Shown: positions 1 to 8,874 of the stretch, in pieces
How the letters are laid out: each line of letters opens with the position of its first letter
Position numbering within the stretch: position 1 is the first letter of the stretch
Program-made: the position numbers and the translations under genes
Notes under the pieces: model-generated
Database searches by the model: none
What the model saw: the letters and a program-made list of their open reading frames with translations, nothing else
Told to the model about the DNA's origin: nothing
Assembly: GCF_004799665.1 (NCBI RefSeq)
Contig: NZ_CP031310.1
Location: 1,666,887 to 1,730,886 of the forward strand
From: Halapricum salinum
GTDB taxonomy: Archaea; Halobacteriota; Halobacteria; Halobacteriales; Haloarculaceae
Direction: 5' to 3'
Length of the DNA: 64,000 nt

Positions 1-357
1 ACGCTGCTGACTGACGCGAGCGACACCGAGCGGTTCAATCGAAGCCAACTCACGGACGACGCCGAGCAGTTCGTGGACGAAACGGACTTCGAGACGGCCT
101 CGCTGGTGGTCGTCCAGGCCTATCCCAAGTCCTCGGTTCCCGATTACCGGGTCGAGTCGATGACCCGCGACGGCGACCGACTGGACATTCGGATCAACGA
201 TTCCAGCGAGATGGGGACCGACGACATCACGCTCGAAACCGTCCTGATCCGGGTCGAGCACGACGGAACACCGCCGAGTGAGGCACGAATCGAGACGCAG
301 ACAGGCGTCACCTTCGACACCGACGACGGCGCGAAGGTCGTCCCGCGAGACTCGTAG
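1..357 (+). CDS. Partial hypothetical protein (C-terminal 118 residues)
   Basis: The frame is open from base 1 and ends at a TAG at 355-357, so the 5' part lies outside the window. The visible part is acidic and hydrophilic, with no membrane segment, no cysteine motif and no domain I recognise. A GTG at 73 could be taken as a start, but the same frame continues upstream with the same composition, so an internal fragment is more likely. It ends directly against the convergent epimerase gene, with no spacer. Function unknown. Confidence 0.6.
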   Translation, partial: TLLTDASDTERFNRSQLTDDAEQFVDETDFETASLVVVQAYPKSSVPDYRVESMTRDGDRLDIRINDSSEMGTDDITLETVLIRVEHDGTPPSEARIETQTGVTFDTDDGAKVVPRDS

Positions 358-1431
358 TCACGCCTCGAAGACGTCGACGAACTCACTCGTTTGGTCGCGC
401 CACGCCGCGATCAGCGAGCCGACGAACTGGTCGTCTTCGCTGCTCACGGGTCGTTCCTCCCCGTTCACGTTCCCCGAGGACTCCCTTCGGTCGTCCTCGC
501 TGGTGATCGCGTCTCGCTCTTCCAGATAGTCGACGACTTCCCGAACGCCCCGCTCCAGTTCGATCGTCTGCTCGAAGTCCAGATCACGCCGCGCCTTCGA
601 CGTGTCGAAGGTCGTGCTGTAGCGGCCGTGATCCGCCAGAAAGCCGGTTCGATCGGGCGCGACGTCCAGCAGCACGTCGGTCGGGATGTGCACGAGGTCG
701 GGGTCGGGCGCGTCCAGCGCGCGGGCGAGGACACGATAATACTCGTTCCACGTCGGGACGGCCTCGGCAGTGACGTTGTAGACCTCGCCGTAGGCGGCCC
801 GGTTGCCGACTGCGCCGACGTACGTACTCGCGACGTCCCGGCGGTGACAGGGGCCCCACAGCCCCGTGCCGTCGCCGTGGACGACGATCGGCTCGCCGTC
901 GCGAATCCGCCGGAGATAGGTCGTGTCGACCCCGAAAGTGTGACAGAGATTGCCGTCGCCGTGGGGACCGTAGGTGGTCCACGGCCGGAGGATCGTCGCC
1001 GCGAACGCCCCCCGGTCGTGGGCGGCCATGATCGCGTCCTCGGCTGCGGCCTTGTTCGCGCCGTAGTCGCTGGTCGGTGGATGGCGCGGTGCTGTCTCGG
1101 CGACCGGGTTCGAGTCGACTGGCCGCCGGTAGACGTCGATCGTCGAGGTCATCACGTACTGTTCCACCTTTCCTTCGAAGGCGTCGATCGCGAGCTGGGC
1201 ATCGCTTTCGGAAAAGCAGAGCATGTCGATGACGACGTCGGCGTGGACGGGCGCGATCTTCGAGGGGAAGTCGTCGCCGAAGCGGTCGGCACGGACGTGT
1301 TCGACTGAATCCGGGATCTGTGCGTCGCTCTCGCCGCGGTTACAGACGGTCACGTCGTGGCCGGCGGCGACCAGTTGGCGGGTGACGGCCGTCGAGATGA
1401 GGCCCGTGCCGCCGATGAGGAGGACGTGCAT
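358..1431 (-). CDS. NAD-dependent epimerase/dehydratase family protein
   Basis: Extended short-chain dehydrogenase/reductase of 357 residues. It begins with a Rossmann nucleotide-binding loop (GGTGLIS, residues 7-13) and has a YGANK Tyr-x-x-x-Lys catalytic signature at about 123-127, followed by an epimerase-type substrate domain. The likely reaction is NAD(P)-dependent modification of a nucleotide sugar or a related carbonyl; the substrate cannot be read from the sequence. I chose the ATG at 1431 because the Rossmann strand starts right there; the frame stays open to 1503 but the extra residues have no family counterpart. The last 40 residues are a low-complexity acidic tail. It is convergent with the partial gene upstream and stands alone. 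Confidence 0.8.
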   Translation of the reverse strand: MHVLLIGGTGLISTAVTRQLVAAGHDVTVCNRGESDAQIPDSVEHVRADRFGDDFPSKIAPVHADVVIDMLCFSESDAQLAIDAFEGKVEQYVMTSTIDVYRRPVDSNPVAETAPRHPPTSDYGANKAAAEDAIMAAHDRGAFAATILRPWTTYGPHGDGNLCHTFGVDTTYLRRIRDGEPIVVHGDGTGLWGPCHRRDVASTYVGAVGNRAAYGEVYNVTAEAVPTWNEYYRVLARALDAPDPDLVHIPTDVLLDVAPDRTGFLADHGRYSTTFDTSKARRDLDFEQTIELERGVREVVDYLEERDAITSEDDRRESSGNVNGEERPVSSEDDQFVGSLIAAWRDQTSEFVDVFEA

Positions 1432-1499
1432 AGATTGCGGTTCGGCAGCGAGGCACAAACCGCTATCGGCGGCGCTCGTGGGGCCGCACCTGTCAGCTC

Positions 1500-2306
1500 T
1501 CACCCGGGCAGATTCGACCAGACGAAGACGCCGACGCCCGCGAGGACGAGCAGGCCCAGCGGCAGGCGGTAATGTTTCGTCACCAGTCGGGTCGCGACCG
1601 CCGAGCCATCGCCGTGGGCCAGGAAGATGCGGCCGTCAGCGGCCGTGATGGCCAGCTTCGGTACCTCGGCATCGAGAGCGTCCAACCCGTCGATATCGAT
1701 GTCCACAGTCCGGACGATCCGGCCGCCGACGTGGGCCGTCTCCCCCGCGGTGAGGACCTGCCGGTAGACGACCTGGCCGGGTTTCTCGCCGTGTTCTGTC
1801 TCGGTGTCGAGCAGGTAGTTCGCCGCTCGCGGGTCGACGAGGAGACGCTCGCCGCGGTCGCTTTCGAGGACGAACGGGACGGAGTCGATGTCGCTGCCGA
1901 CGCGGGCGACGCCGGTTCCGTGGGGGCCGGACTCGAACTGTTTGTTCGGGTCCAGCGGTTCCCGCAAGCCAGTGTTGTGCTCGATGTTCACCTCGCGGAC
2001 GACTTCGTTGACCACCAGCGTCTCTTCGGCTGGCCGGTCGGCGCTCGGCTCGAGACTCCTTGCTGTCCCCGATAGCCTGAGCGGCCCGTCCCCGGACATA
2101 ACGCTCCCTATCGACGCCTCGGACAGCCTCATGTACTGCCGTAGCGGCGCGCTACTCTGGAGACCGTCGTACAGCAACTTCGCACCCAGCAACGCGCCGA
2201 GTACCGTCACGAACGCCCACCACGGGATCGTCACGGCCTGGCTCGCCAGGGCGACACGTCCACCCGAAATCACAGTTGGGGTGTCACGAGACGGGGACTT
2301 GAACAC
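1500..2306 (-). CDS. Membrane protein with a GIDE/MULAN-like domain
   Basis: About 268 residues (fewer if it starts at an internal GTG near residue 18, just before the first hydrophobic segment). One transmembrane helix lies near the N-terminus (about 28-46) and another at the C-terminus (about 246-264), enclosing a roughly 200-residue soluble domain. The layout of helix, 'RLSGTAR' segment, soluble beta-rich domain and C-terminal helix resembles the GIDE domain of mitochondrial E3 ligases such as MULAN, which archaeal relatives have without the RING finger; no RING cysteines occur here. This is family resemblance by eye, not a search result. Its role is unknown, probably membrane-associated. 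It lies between the epimerase gene and RNase P RNA, all on the minus strand. Confidence 0.55.
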   Translation of the reverse strand: MFKSPSRDTPTVISGGRVALASQAVTIPWWAFVTVLGALLGAKLLYDGLQSSAPLRQYMRLSEASIGSVMSGDGPLRLSGTARSLEPSADRPAEETLVVNEVVREVNIEHNTGLREPLDPNKQFESGPHGTGVARVGSDIDSVPFVLESDRGERLLVDPRAANYLLDTETEHGEKPGQVVYRQVLTAGETAHVGGRIVRTVDIDIDGLDALDAEVPKLAITAADGRIFLAHGDGSAVATRLVTKHYRLPLGLLVLAGVGVFVWSNLPG

Positions 2307-2433
2307 TCCGTTTCACTGTCGGATCTCTCCTTCGGTACCTGGGCGTCGTCGGTCTGTCTGCGTCGCACGAGCCAGACGGTGTCTCACGCAGGAACAGACG
2401 TCTGTCCCCGGTGGCAGTCGCTCACGAGCGTGA

Positions 2434-2841
2434 GTGGCTGCGGGGAGTAAGCCCCCTTCTGTTCGGCCCGGCATTCGGCTGAGCGTCCGCGTCCACGTCC
2501 GGGCTACCTTGCGGCGCGGACTTGCACCGGTGAGGATTCGCCGTTCCATCCCTACGTCCCCGTCGAACTTTGGTGGGTTAACTCGCCGTCCCTTTCTTGG
2601 CGACGCGGCACGACTGTCTTTCGACGGCCGACCACAGTCGCCTTCGTCAGTTGGGCTTCGCACACCGCATCAGTCGGGGGGCGCGGTCTCGTTTCTGTTC
2701 CAGTGCCGGCGGTCTCCCGCCCCGGGTTTGCACCCGGTCACCTGCCCGGACGGTGGGGGGACTTTCCTCATGCCTCTTGCCCGCGTTCCGGCGAGGCCGA
2801 AACCGGGATCCGGGGCACGGGGTCCGGGCTCCCGCTGCCAC
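2434..2841 (-). ncRNA. rnpB: RNase P RNA (archaeal type A)
   Basis: The catalytic RNA that removes tRNA 5' leaders. On the minus strand it has the universal 5' P4 element GAGGAAAGTCC (2759-2769) and the matching 3' element ACAGAAGGGGGCTTAC (2447-2462). The ends were set by a P1/P2 helix I could pair by hand: bases 2829-2841 pair with 2434-2447 with one A-A mismatch and one bulged C. A perfect 8-base-pair P3-like hairpin lies between P2 and P4. The length of about 408 nt is normal for archaea. A small hairpin at 2421-2434, just past the 3' end, may help termination. The long plus-strand reading frame over this locus is spurious. Confidence 0.95.
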
Positions 2842-2877
2842 CTGTACTACTCGACTCGGGAGATTAAGACCGTCGGT

Positions 2878-4311
2878 TCACAGGACGATACTCTTGGTCG
2901 TCGTCAGCGCCTCGATCGTGCTGTGGATCCCCTCGCGGCCGATCCCCGAATCCTCGTTGCCGCCGTAGGGAATGTCGCCGATCCCGTGCGAGGGCGCACC
3001 GTTGATCCGAACCGACCCCGTGTCCAGGGCCTCCGCAACCCGGAACGCCCGGTCGTAGTCACTGGTGAACACCGAGGAATCGAGTGCGAGGTCGCTCTCG
3101 TTGGCGATCTCGATAGCTTCGTCCTCAGTCTCGAAAGCGACCACTGCCGCGACGGGCCCGAACTGCTCTTCGTGGACGATCTGGGCGTCCTGGGGTACGT
3201 TCGACAGTACTGTGGGCTCGAACAGCGCCCCGTCGTGGCTGCCGCCGCGGACGACGTCCGCCCCCTTCTCGACGGCGTCGTCGACCAGCTGCTGGACCCA
3301 CTCGGCTTGGTCCTCGGAGATCAGCGGTCCGACGCTGGTCGACTCGTCGAAGAGGTCGCCGGGCTGCCAGCTCTCCATGGCCAGATCCAGGCGCTCGACG
3401 AGGTCGTCGTGGACCGACTCGTGAGCGAGCACGCGCGAGACGGCCGTACAGCGCTGACCCGCGAGCTTGACCGACCCCTTCGCACACGCGCCGGCGGCGT
3501 CGGCCAGATCCGCGTCCGGGAAGATGATCGCGGGCGCGTTCCCGCCGAGTTCGAGGTGCAACTCGACCATCCCGCTGTTGCGCGCGATCCGCTCACCGGC
3601 CCCCGAGGAGCCGGTCATCGCGATCGCGTCCAGTCCGCCGTGGCCGGTGAGCGTGTCCCCGATCTCACTGCCCCGGCCCGGGACGTAATTGACTGCTCCA
3701 TCTGGGAGGTCGATCGCGTCGACGATCACCTCGGTCAAGACGGCGGCGGTCACGGGCGTGTGACTCGACGGCTTGACCACGACGCTGTTGCCGGCGACGA
3801 GCGCGGGCGCGAGCTGCTGGGCCGCCGTCGAGACGGGGTAGTTGTACGGCGGGATACACAGCACTGTGCCGACTGGCTGGGGTTTGACGATCGCCTGCCA
3901 ACCCTCGTGGCCCGACGTCATCCCCTCGCGGTACTCGCCGAAGTGAGAGCGCCCCTCTTCAGCGGCCAGCCGGAAGCGTTCGGCCGCACTCGCGACCTCG
4001 CTGCGGGCGCTGGAGATCGGTTTGCCGGCCTCCCGGACGATCACCTCCGCGAGTTCGTCCCGCCGGGATTCGAGCGTCTCGGCGATCGCGTTGACCCACT
4101 CGGCGCGCTGGACGACAGTCGTCTCGCGCATGGCCGTCGTCGCCTCGACAGCAGCGTCGACCGCCCGTTCGGCGTCGTCGCTCGTCGCCGCCGCGACCTC
4201 CGCATAGGTCCCGCCATCGGCCAGATCCGTCACGTCCAGCGTGTCGTCGGTATCGATCCATTCGCCCGCGATGTACGGCTGCGGTTGCCGTTGAAAATTG
4301 CCTGTCGACAT
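2878..4311 (-). CDS. gapN: GapN-like NAD(P)-dependent aldehyde dehydrogenase
   Basis: Aldehyde dehydrogenase superfamily, 477 residues. The catalytic Cys288 lies in GQRCTAVSR and the general base Glu254 in LELGG, with Asn157 in PPYNYPV. These motifs, together with 'GRGSEIGD' and the C-terminal 'STIEALTTTKSIV', match non-phosphorylating glyceraldehyde-3-phosphate dehydrogenase (GapN), which oxidises G3P directly to 3-phosphoglycerate. Another aldehyde substrate remains possible. I chose the ATG at 4311 because the family similarity begins there; upstream in-frame sequence (to 4638) belongs to the next gene region. A leaderless promoter fits (TATA-like box at 4338-4345). It stands between RNase P RNA and a disulfide oxidoreductase gene on the same strand. 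Confidence 0.82.
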   Translation of the reverse strand: MSTGNFQRQPQPYIAGEWIDTDDTLDVTDLADGGTYAEVAAATSDDAERAVDAAVEATTAMRETTVVQRAEWVNAIAETLESRRDELAEVIVREAGKPISSARSEVASAAERFRLAAEEGRSHFGEYREGMTSGHEGWQAIVKPQPVGTVLCIPPYNYPVSTAAQQLAPALVAGNSVVVKPSSHTPVTAAVLTEVIVDAIDLPDGAVNYVPGRGSEIGDTLTGHGGLDAIAMTGSSGAGERIARNSGMVELHLELGGNAPAIIFPDADLADAAGACAKGSVKLAGQRCTAVSRVLAHESVHDDLVERLDLAMESWQPGDLFDESTSVGPLISEDQAEWVQQLVDDAVEKGADVVRGGSHDGALFEPTVLSNVPQDAQIVHEEQFGPVAAVVAFETEDEAIEIANESDLALDSSVFTSDYDRAFRVAEALDTGSVRINGAPSHGIGDIPYGGNEDSGIGREGIHSTIEALTTTKSIVL

Positions 4312-4337
4312 CTCTGTATACCATATCATTCTTGGGA

Positions 4338-4345
4338 TGTATAAC
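4338..4345 (-). promoter_or_regulatory. TATA-like box of the gapN-like gene
   Basis: On the minus strand TTATACAT lies about 27-34 bases upstream of the ATG at 4311, the position expected for a leaderless haloarchaeal transcript. Confidence 0.45.
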
Positions 4346-4415
4346 AGTTTGTTACACGCAGGAAAGCCCTGGCGGCGCAGTCCGGACGACAGTATCGCGT
4401 TCGCCAGTTCGGGAC

Positions 4416-5066
4416 CTACTGCTCGAGCGCCGAGCGGACTTCTTCGAGGAAGCGCTGGGGCGGGAGTCCGCCGGTGAACTGCCCCGTTTCGTTGACGTTG
4501 ATCTGGGGGACGCCGCGGACGCCGTACTCCTGGGAGAGTTCGCGGAACTCCTGGGACTCGATGGCGTCGGCCTCGATCAGGTCGTTCTCGACGGCCATGT
4601 CGTGGGCCACCCGGACCGCCCGCGGGCAGTGGGGGCACGTCGGCGTCACGAACACCTTCAGCTCGACCGGCTGGTCGATCTCCCGAACCTGCTCGCGCAC
4701 CTCCTCGGGCAGCGGCGTCTCGCCCGCACCGCGAGAGACCACGATCAGGTCCTGGAGGAACGAACTAAACTCCTGGCCCGACGGGATCCCGAAGTACCGG
4801 ACGCCGGTCACGTCGCCGCGGGTGATGACGGTCACGGGCGCGCCGTCGTACTTTCTCGCCCCCAGGTCCTCTGCCAGCGGGTCGTCCATGTCGTGGATCT
4901 CGACGCTGACGTGCTCGCTCTCGCCCGCGACATCGTCGTAGAGATCGAGCGTCTGTTCACAATACTCGCACTCGTCTTCGGTGAAGACGTGGACGGTGAC
5001 TGCGTCGTCGAGTTCGGTCAAAACCTGGTTTACTTCGCTGCGGTCGTCGGCCGAGAGGACTGACAT
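4416..5066 (-). CDS. Protein disulfide oxidoreductase, tandem thioredoxin fold
   Basis: A 216-residue cytoplasmic protein made of two thioredoxin-fold units, each with its own CxxC: CEYC at residues 33-36 and CPHC at 144-147. A cis-proline-type 'GVPQI' follows in the second unit. This is the PDO architecture common in archaea, which makes or exchanges disulfides in intracellular proteins. The ATG at 5066 is the first methionine giving a full N-terminal unit; the frame extends to 5117 but adds unrelated residues. It is separated by about 100 bases from the gapN-like gene downstream. The partner reductase is not identified here. Confidence 0.85.
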   Translation of the reverse strand: MSVLSADDRSEVNQVLTELDDAVTVHVFTEDECEYCEQTLDLYDDVAGESEHVSVEIHDMDDPLAEDLGARKYDGAPVTVITRGDVTGVRYFGIPSGQEFSSFLQDLIVVSRGAGETPLPEEVREQVREIDQPVELKVFVTPTCPHCPRAVRVAHDMAVENDLIEADAIESQEFRELSQEYGVRGVPQINVNETGQFTGGLPPQRFLEEVRSALEQ

Positions 5067-5133
5067 GCTACCTCGTCTTACGAGGCTGTGCCGTGTTATA
5101 TGTTGCGCTGTTCCCAATACTCTAAATTACTAT

Positions 5134-6252
5134 TCACTCCGGCGTGAACGCGTGGCCCCGGAGGACCATCCGGCTTGTTAGCGCCGCGGTGGCCGTCCAG
5201 ACGACGACGAGCAGGGCCGTGACGGCTGCGAGGACGTACGCGAGCGCGCCGACGCCGAGGAACTCGCCCAGCGAGCCCGCCGAGATGGCGAACGCGCCCA
5301 TCGGGAACGTGTAGGCCCACCACGTGAAGAAGAAGGGGTGGGCGCGCCGCTTGACGTAATGGACGACCAGCGCTGCCGTCAGCACGAACCACCAGGCCGA
5401 GAAGCCCCACATCGTCAGCGCGAGCAGTTTCAGCACGGGGACCAGCGGTTCGAGCGCGAGCCCGAGTCCGGCCCCGCCTCGCAGCGCGTGGGCGAGTTTG
5501 GCGATCCCGATCGTGAGCACGGCCGTCGGCGCCAGCCCGATAACGAACGTCGGTGCGAGCTTCTCCCGCGGGAGGCTCTCGTAGGCGTAGCGAAAGAGGA
5601 CGATCGACCCGAAAAAGAGGAACATGAACGTCCCGACGCCGAGGGCGACCATCGAGAGCATGAACACGATCAGGCCGGTGGTCGTCCCGCCGAGGTAGCT
5701 CCCGACGAGTTCGAACCCCAAAAGCGGGATGACCAGGTGACTGACTGGGGGGATGTACCACGCGAAGACGCCGTGTTCGGTCCCGATCTTGTCGTTGGTG
5801 AACATGATCGAGACGACGAGCAGGCCGAACCCGAAGATACCGGCGCTCCCCGCGACGAACAGCCCCGTCAGCAGCGGCTCCAGCACGCCGGCCGGCAGGA
5901 CGTCGCCCATCGTCCGTCCGATCCCGAGGCCGAGCACGATCAACGTGATCGGCATCGTCGGGAAGAACTGACTCCGGATCGGGTGGGTCAGATCCGCCCA
6001 GACCCGACTCGGATACAGCCACATCCTGGCCAGCCAGGGGAGCGTGTACCCGACCGTCATCGCCGCCGTCAACACCACGAAAAACTGCGCTACCGGCACC
6101 AGCGCGTCCAGCTGGAACTGGGCCGCGACCAGCGCGAGAGCGACCCCCACCGCACCGGTCCCCATCGTCGAGCCGAACCACTGGGGCCCGAAGAACTCGA
6201 TCGTGTTCGCGATCCGCGACTGTCCCGTCGGCGTCGAGGTCACTTCGCTCAT
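5134..6252 (-). CDS. TehA/SLAC1 (TDT) family membrane transporter
   Basis: A 372-residue integral membrane protein with about ten hydrophobic helices. The opening 'FFGPQWFGSTMGTGAV' is typical of the tellurite-resistance/dicarboxylate transporter (TDT) family, which includes TehA, the malate transporter Mae1 and plant SLAC1 anion channels. The substrate is probably an organic acid or other anion (sulfite in some relatives); it cannot be read from the sequence. The ATG at 6252 is preferred over one at 6276 because the hydrophilic N-tail before the family motif is then of normal length. It is divergent from the lipoyl-E3 gene, with about 230 bases between them. Confidence 0.85.
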   Translation of the reverse strand: MSEVTSTPTGQSRIANTIEFFGPQWFGSTMGTGAVGVALALVAAQFQLDALVPVAQFFVVLTAAMTVGYTLPWLARMWLYPSRVWADLTHPIRSQFFPTMPITLIVLGLGIGRTMGDVLPAGVLEPLLTGLFVAGSAGIFGFGLLVVSIMFTNDKIGTEHGVFAWYIPPVSHLVIPLLGFELVGSYLGGTTTGLIVFMLSMVALGVGTFMFLFFGSIVLFRYAYESLPREKLAPTFVIGLAPTAVLTIGIAKLAHALRGGAGLGLALEPLVPVLKLLALTMWGFSAWWFVLTAALVVHYVKRRAHPFFFTWWAYTFPMGAFAISAGSLGEFLGVGALAYVLAAVTALLVVVWTATAALTSRMVLRGHAFTPE

Positions 6253-6429
6253 AATATTGTACGTTCTGGTAATCACTACGGACTACTATACTTCAATCCA
6301 TCGAACGGCTTCTGGCGGCCGACTTCGGGCTACAGGACACACCAAAAACGGATGGTGTATCGGCAGTGCTGGACAATCGATCGGACCGGTCGACGATCCG
6401 CTACCCCGATCTATAACGATCGTTGTGGT

Positions 6430-6455
6430 TATTGTATTGCAGATCAAAGACAATA
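6430..6455 (+). promoter_or_regulatory. Inverted repeat upstream of the lipoyl-E3 gene
   Basis: TATTGT (6430-6435) and ACAATA (6450-6455) form a 6-base inverted repeat with a 14-base spacer in an AT-rich pocket, 29-54 bases before the ATG at 6484. The position overlaps the expected TATA region, so it could be a promoter element, an operator, or chance in AT-rich DNA. Confidence 0.3.
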
Positions 6456-6483
6456 TTAGCGGGCGGCTCTGACGTCCGCTACG

Positions 6484-8295
6484 ATGGAACACGAGTTCGA
6501 GTTGCCGACGTTCGACGACGGAAGCGACGAGGGAACGCTCGTCGCCTGGCACGTCGAGCCGGGCGAGACGGTCGCGGCGGGCGATCGCCTGGCCGACGTC
6601 GAGACCGACAAGTCCGTGATCGAGGTGTCGGTCCCGTCGGGCATGTCCGTCACCGAACGGCTGCCGGCGACCGGCGACACGGTCGCAGTCGGCGACGTTC
6701 TGGTACGGTACGAACCCACCGAGAACGAATCACCGTCCGACGCCGCCGAGGGGGGCGAACCGGACGAGGAGCCGACGCCGGCCGTCTCCCGAGTCGGGGG
6801 CGACGACGGATCGGACGACGGCCCCACGGCTGCGGTCTCCCGAGTCGACGAGGAGCCATCCTCCTCGGCCGTCACGCGGGCCGACGAGGCGGGTCACAGC
6901 GCAGACGAGCAGACCGACCTCCTCGTGATCGGGGCCGGTCCCGGCGGGTACGTGGCGGCGATCCGGGCCGCCCAGTACGGCCTTGACGTCACGCTCGTCG
7001 AGAAGGACGCCTACGGCGGGACCTGCCTCAACTACGGCTGTATCCCCTCGAAGGCGTTGATCCACGGGAGCGACGTCGCCCACGAGGCCCGGACGGCCGA
7101 ACACCTCGGGATCAGCGCGGAGATCGACGTCGACCTCTCCCGGCTCGTTGACTGGAAGGGGGACGTGGTCGACCAGCTCACCGGCGGGGTCGAAGGGCTC
7201 TGTCGTGCCGCCGGCGTCTCGCTGGTCGCGGGTCAGGCCCGCTTTCGCGACGAGCACACCGCCGCGATCGAGACCGAGGACGGCGTTCACACGCTCGGCT
7301 TCGAGTACGCCGTCGTCGCGACGGGGAGTCGTCCGCTCGCGGTGCCGAACTTCGAGCCCGACGGCGAGTACGTGCTGGACTCCCGGGACGCGCTCGAACT
7401 GGCGGAGACGCCGGACTCGCTGGTCGTCGTCGGCGCGGGGTACATCGGGATGGAGCTGGCGACCGTGCTGGCGAAACTCGGCACAGACGTCACCGTCGTC
7501 GAGATGTTCGAGGACGTGTTGCCGACCTACGAGGCCGACGTCTCGCGGGTGATCCGCGAGCGCGCGACCGAGCTGGGTATCGACTTCCGGTTCGGCGAAC
7601 TGGCCGCCGACTGGGAGCGCGAGGGCGACGGCGTCCTCGTCCACACCGAGTCCGAAGACGGCTCGACGGCCGAACTCGCGGCCGACGCGGTCCTGGTCGT
7701 GGCCGGGCGCGAGCCCGTCACCGACACGGTCGATCTGGACGCGATCGGCGTCGAACCCGACGAGGACGGGTTCGTCCCGACCGACGCTCAGGGCCGAACC
7801 GCCCGCGACCACGTCTTCGCGATCGGCGACGTCGCGGGCGAGCCGATGCTCGCGCACAAGGCCAGCTACGAGGGCGAGGTCGCCGCGGCCGCCGCGGCAG
7901 GCGAACCAGCCGCCCTGGATCGGACGGCCATGCCCGCGGCCGTGTTCACCGATCCGGAGGTCGCCACGGTCGGGCTGACCCGCGAGGCGGCCGAAGACGC
8001 CGGATACACGCCTTCGGTCGGCCAGATGTCGCTCGGTGGGAACGGCCGCGCCCTGACGGTCGAGGCCGGGGACGGCTTCGTCCGCGTGGTCGCCGACGGG
8101 CCGACCGGCCAGGTGCTCGGCGCACAGATCGTCGCCCCGAACGCCTCCGAACTGATCGGCGAAGTCGCCCTGGCCGTCGAACAGGGGCTCTCGCTCGCCG
8201 AACTGGCCGGCACGGTCCACACCCACCCGACGCTCTCGGAAGCAGTCATGGAGGCGGCCGCCGACGCCGCCGGCGACGCCGTTCACACGCACTGA
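6484..8295 (+). CDS. lpdA: Dihydrolipoamide dehydrogenase fused to an N-terminal lipoyl domain
   Basis: A 603-residue flavoenzyme. Residues 1-77 form a lipoyl domain with the acceptor Lys43 in ETDKS. An acidic, low-complexity linker (about 78-140) carries a doubled 'AVSRV' motif. From residue 145 follows a complete E3: FAD-binding GAGPGG, the redox pair Cys181/Cys186 in CLNYGC, a second Rossmann motif for NAD (GAGYIGME), and the C-terminal His-Glu dyad in HTHPTLSE. It oxidises dihydrolipoamide with NAD+, or runs in reverse. Carrying its own lipoyl arm, it could deliver electrons to other partners. No E1 or E2 gene is nearby; OsmC, lipoate ligase and an AhpD-like gene follow on the same strand. 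Confidence 0.92.
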   Translation: MEHEFELPTFDDGSDEGTLVAWHVEPGETVAAGDRLADVETDKSVIEVSVPSGMSVTERLPATGDTVAVGDVLVRYEPTENESPSDAAEGGEPDEEPTPAVSRVGGDDGSDDGPTAAVSRVDEEPSSSAVTRADEAGHSADEQTDLLVIGAGPGGYVAAIRAAQYGLDVTLVEKDAYGGTCLNYGCIPSKALIHGSDVAHEARTAEHLGISAEIDVDLSRLVDWKGDVVDQLTGGVEGLCRAAGVSLVAGQARFRDEHTAAIETEDGVHTLGFEYAVVATGSRPLAVPNFEPDGEYVLDSRDALELAETPDSLVVVGAGYIGMELATVLAKLGTDVTVVEMFEDVLPTYEADVSRVIRERATELGIDFRFGELAADWEREGDGVLVHTESEDGSTAELAADAVLVVAGREPVTDTVDLDAIGVEPDEDGFVPTDAQGRTARDHVFAIGDVAGEPMLAHKASYEGEVAAAAAAGEPAALDRTAMPAAVFTDPEVATVGLTREAAEDAGYTPSVGQMSLGGNGRALTVEAGDGFVRVVADGPTGQVLGAQIVAPNASELIGEVALAVEQGLSLAELAGTVHTHPTLSEAVMEAAADAAGDAVHTH

Positions 8296-8374
8296 TCACG
8301 ATCTATCACGGTCTTTGATTAATATCATCCTTCGATACCGCTCTCCGATCGCGAGAAATTCCCCAAAGCCTTTT

Positions 8375-8403
8375 ACTGTATAGTGTATATTGTGCAATAC
8401 AGT
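8375..8403 (+). promoter_or_regulatory. Perfect inverted repeat at the OsmC gene start
   Basis: ACTGTAT (8375-8381) and ATACAGT (8397-8403) are perfect 7-base arms 15 bases apart. They end one base before the ATG at 8405. A TTTTA box at 8371-8375 overlaps the left arm and would give a leaderless transcript, so a bound protein would block initiation. This is a good candidate operator; the regulator is unknown. Confidence 0.5.
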
Positions 8404-8404
8404 C

Positions 8405-8818
8405 ATGACGGATATCGACCTGACGACGACGAGCACGGACGGATTCGACACCGAGAGCGTCATCGGCGACTTCGCGGTCGGGATCGACCCGATGAACGAG
8501 ACCGGTCCCGATCCGAACTCGGTACTGGTCGCCGACTACGCGGCGTGTTTCCTCCCCGCGGTCCGGATGGGTGCACGCAAGTCCGGCTACGACGACCTCG
8601 GCAAGATGGCCATCGAGGCCGAGGCCGAACTGACCGACCACGACGACCTCGAATCGATCAGTTTCACACTCAAAGTCGAAGCCGACGTCGACGACCCCGC
8701 GGAACTGGCCGAACTGGGAGAGCAGTATTGTCACGTCCACACCGCGCTGCGCGAGGAACTGCACGCCGACGTCACCGTCGAGGTCGACGCCTTCGAGCCG
8801 ACCGAGGCGACGGCCTGA
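8405..8818 (+). CDS. OsmC family peroxide reductase-like protein
   Basis: A 137-residue protein of the OsmC/Ohr family, thiol peroxidases that reduce organic hydroperoxides. Both catalytic cysteines are present at family positions: Cys48 in ADYAACFL, at the start of the long helix, and Cys109 in QYCHVH. In studied bacterial Ohr/OsmC proteins the electron donor is dihydrolipoamide on lipoylated proteins, recycled by Lpd; here a lipoyl-Lpd fusion lies immediately upstream and a lipoate ligase downstream. I start at ATG 8405 because the leaderless promoter and operator sit just before it. Some OsmC relatives are not peroxidases, so the activity is inferred. Confidence 0.85.
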   Translation: MTDIDLTTTSTDGFDTESVIGDFAVGIDPMNETGPDPNSVLVADYAACFLPAVRMGARKSGYDDLGKMAIEAEAELTDHDDLESISFTLKVEADVDDPAELAELGEQYCHVHTALREELHADVTVEVDAFEPTEATA

Positions 8819-8874
8819 TTCGGCGACCCGGCCCGACCGACACATCGAAACGCGCTCCGTTCTTCCCCGCAGGT

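Noticed and set aside
2434-4344. 636-codon plus-strand frame over RNase P RNA and the gapN-like gene
   Set aside because: It is the complement of two well-supported features; such long antisense frames are common at this GC content.
5096-6181. 361-codon minus-strand frame overlapping the TehA-family gene
   Set aside because: It is another frame of the same strand with Arg/Gly/Asp-rich nonsense; the 5134-6252 frame has clear membrane helices.
8296-8404. Second att or repeat site between lpdA and osmC
   Set aside because: Only the operator-like inverted repeat is seen; no direct repeat or tRNA end occurs.
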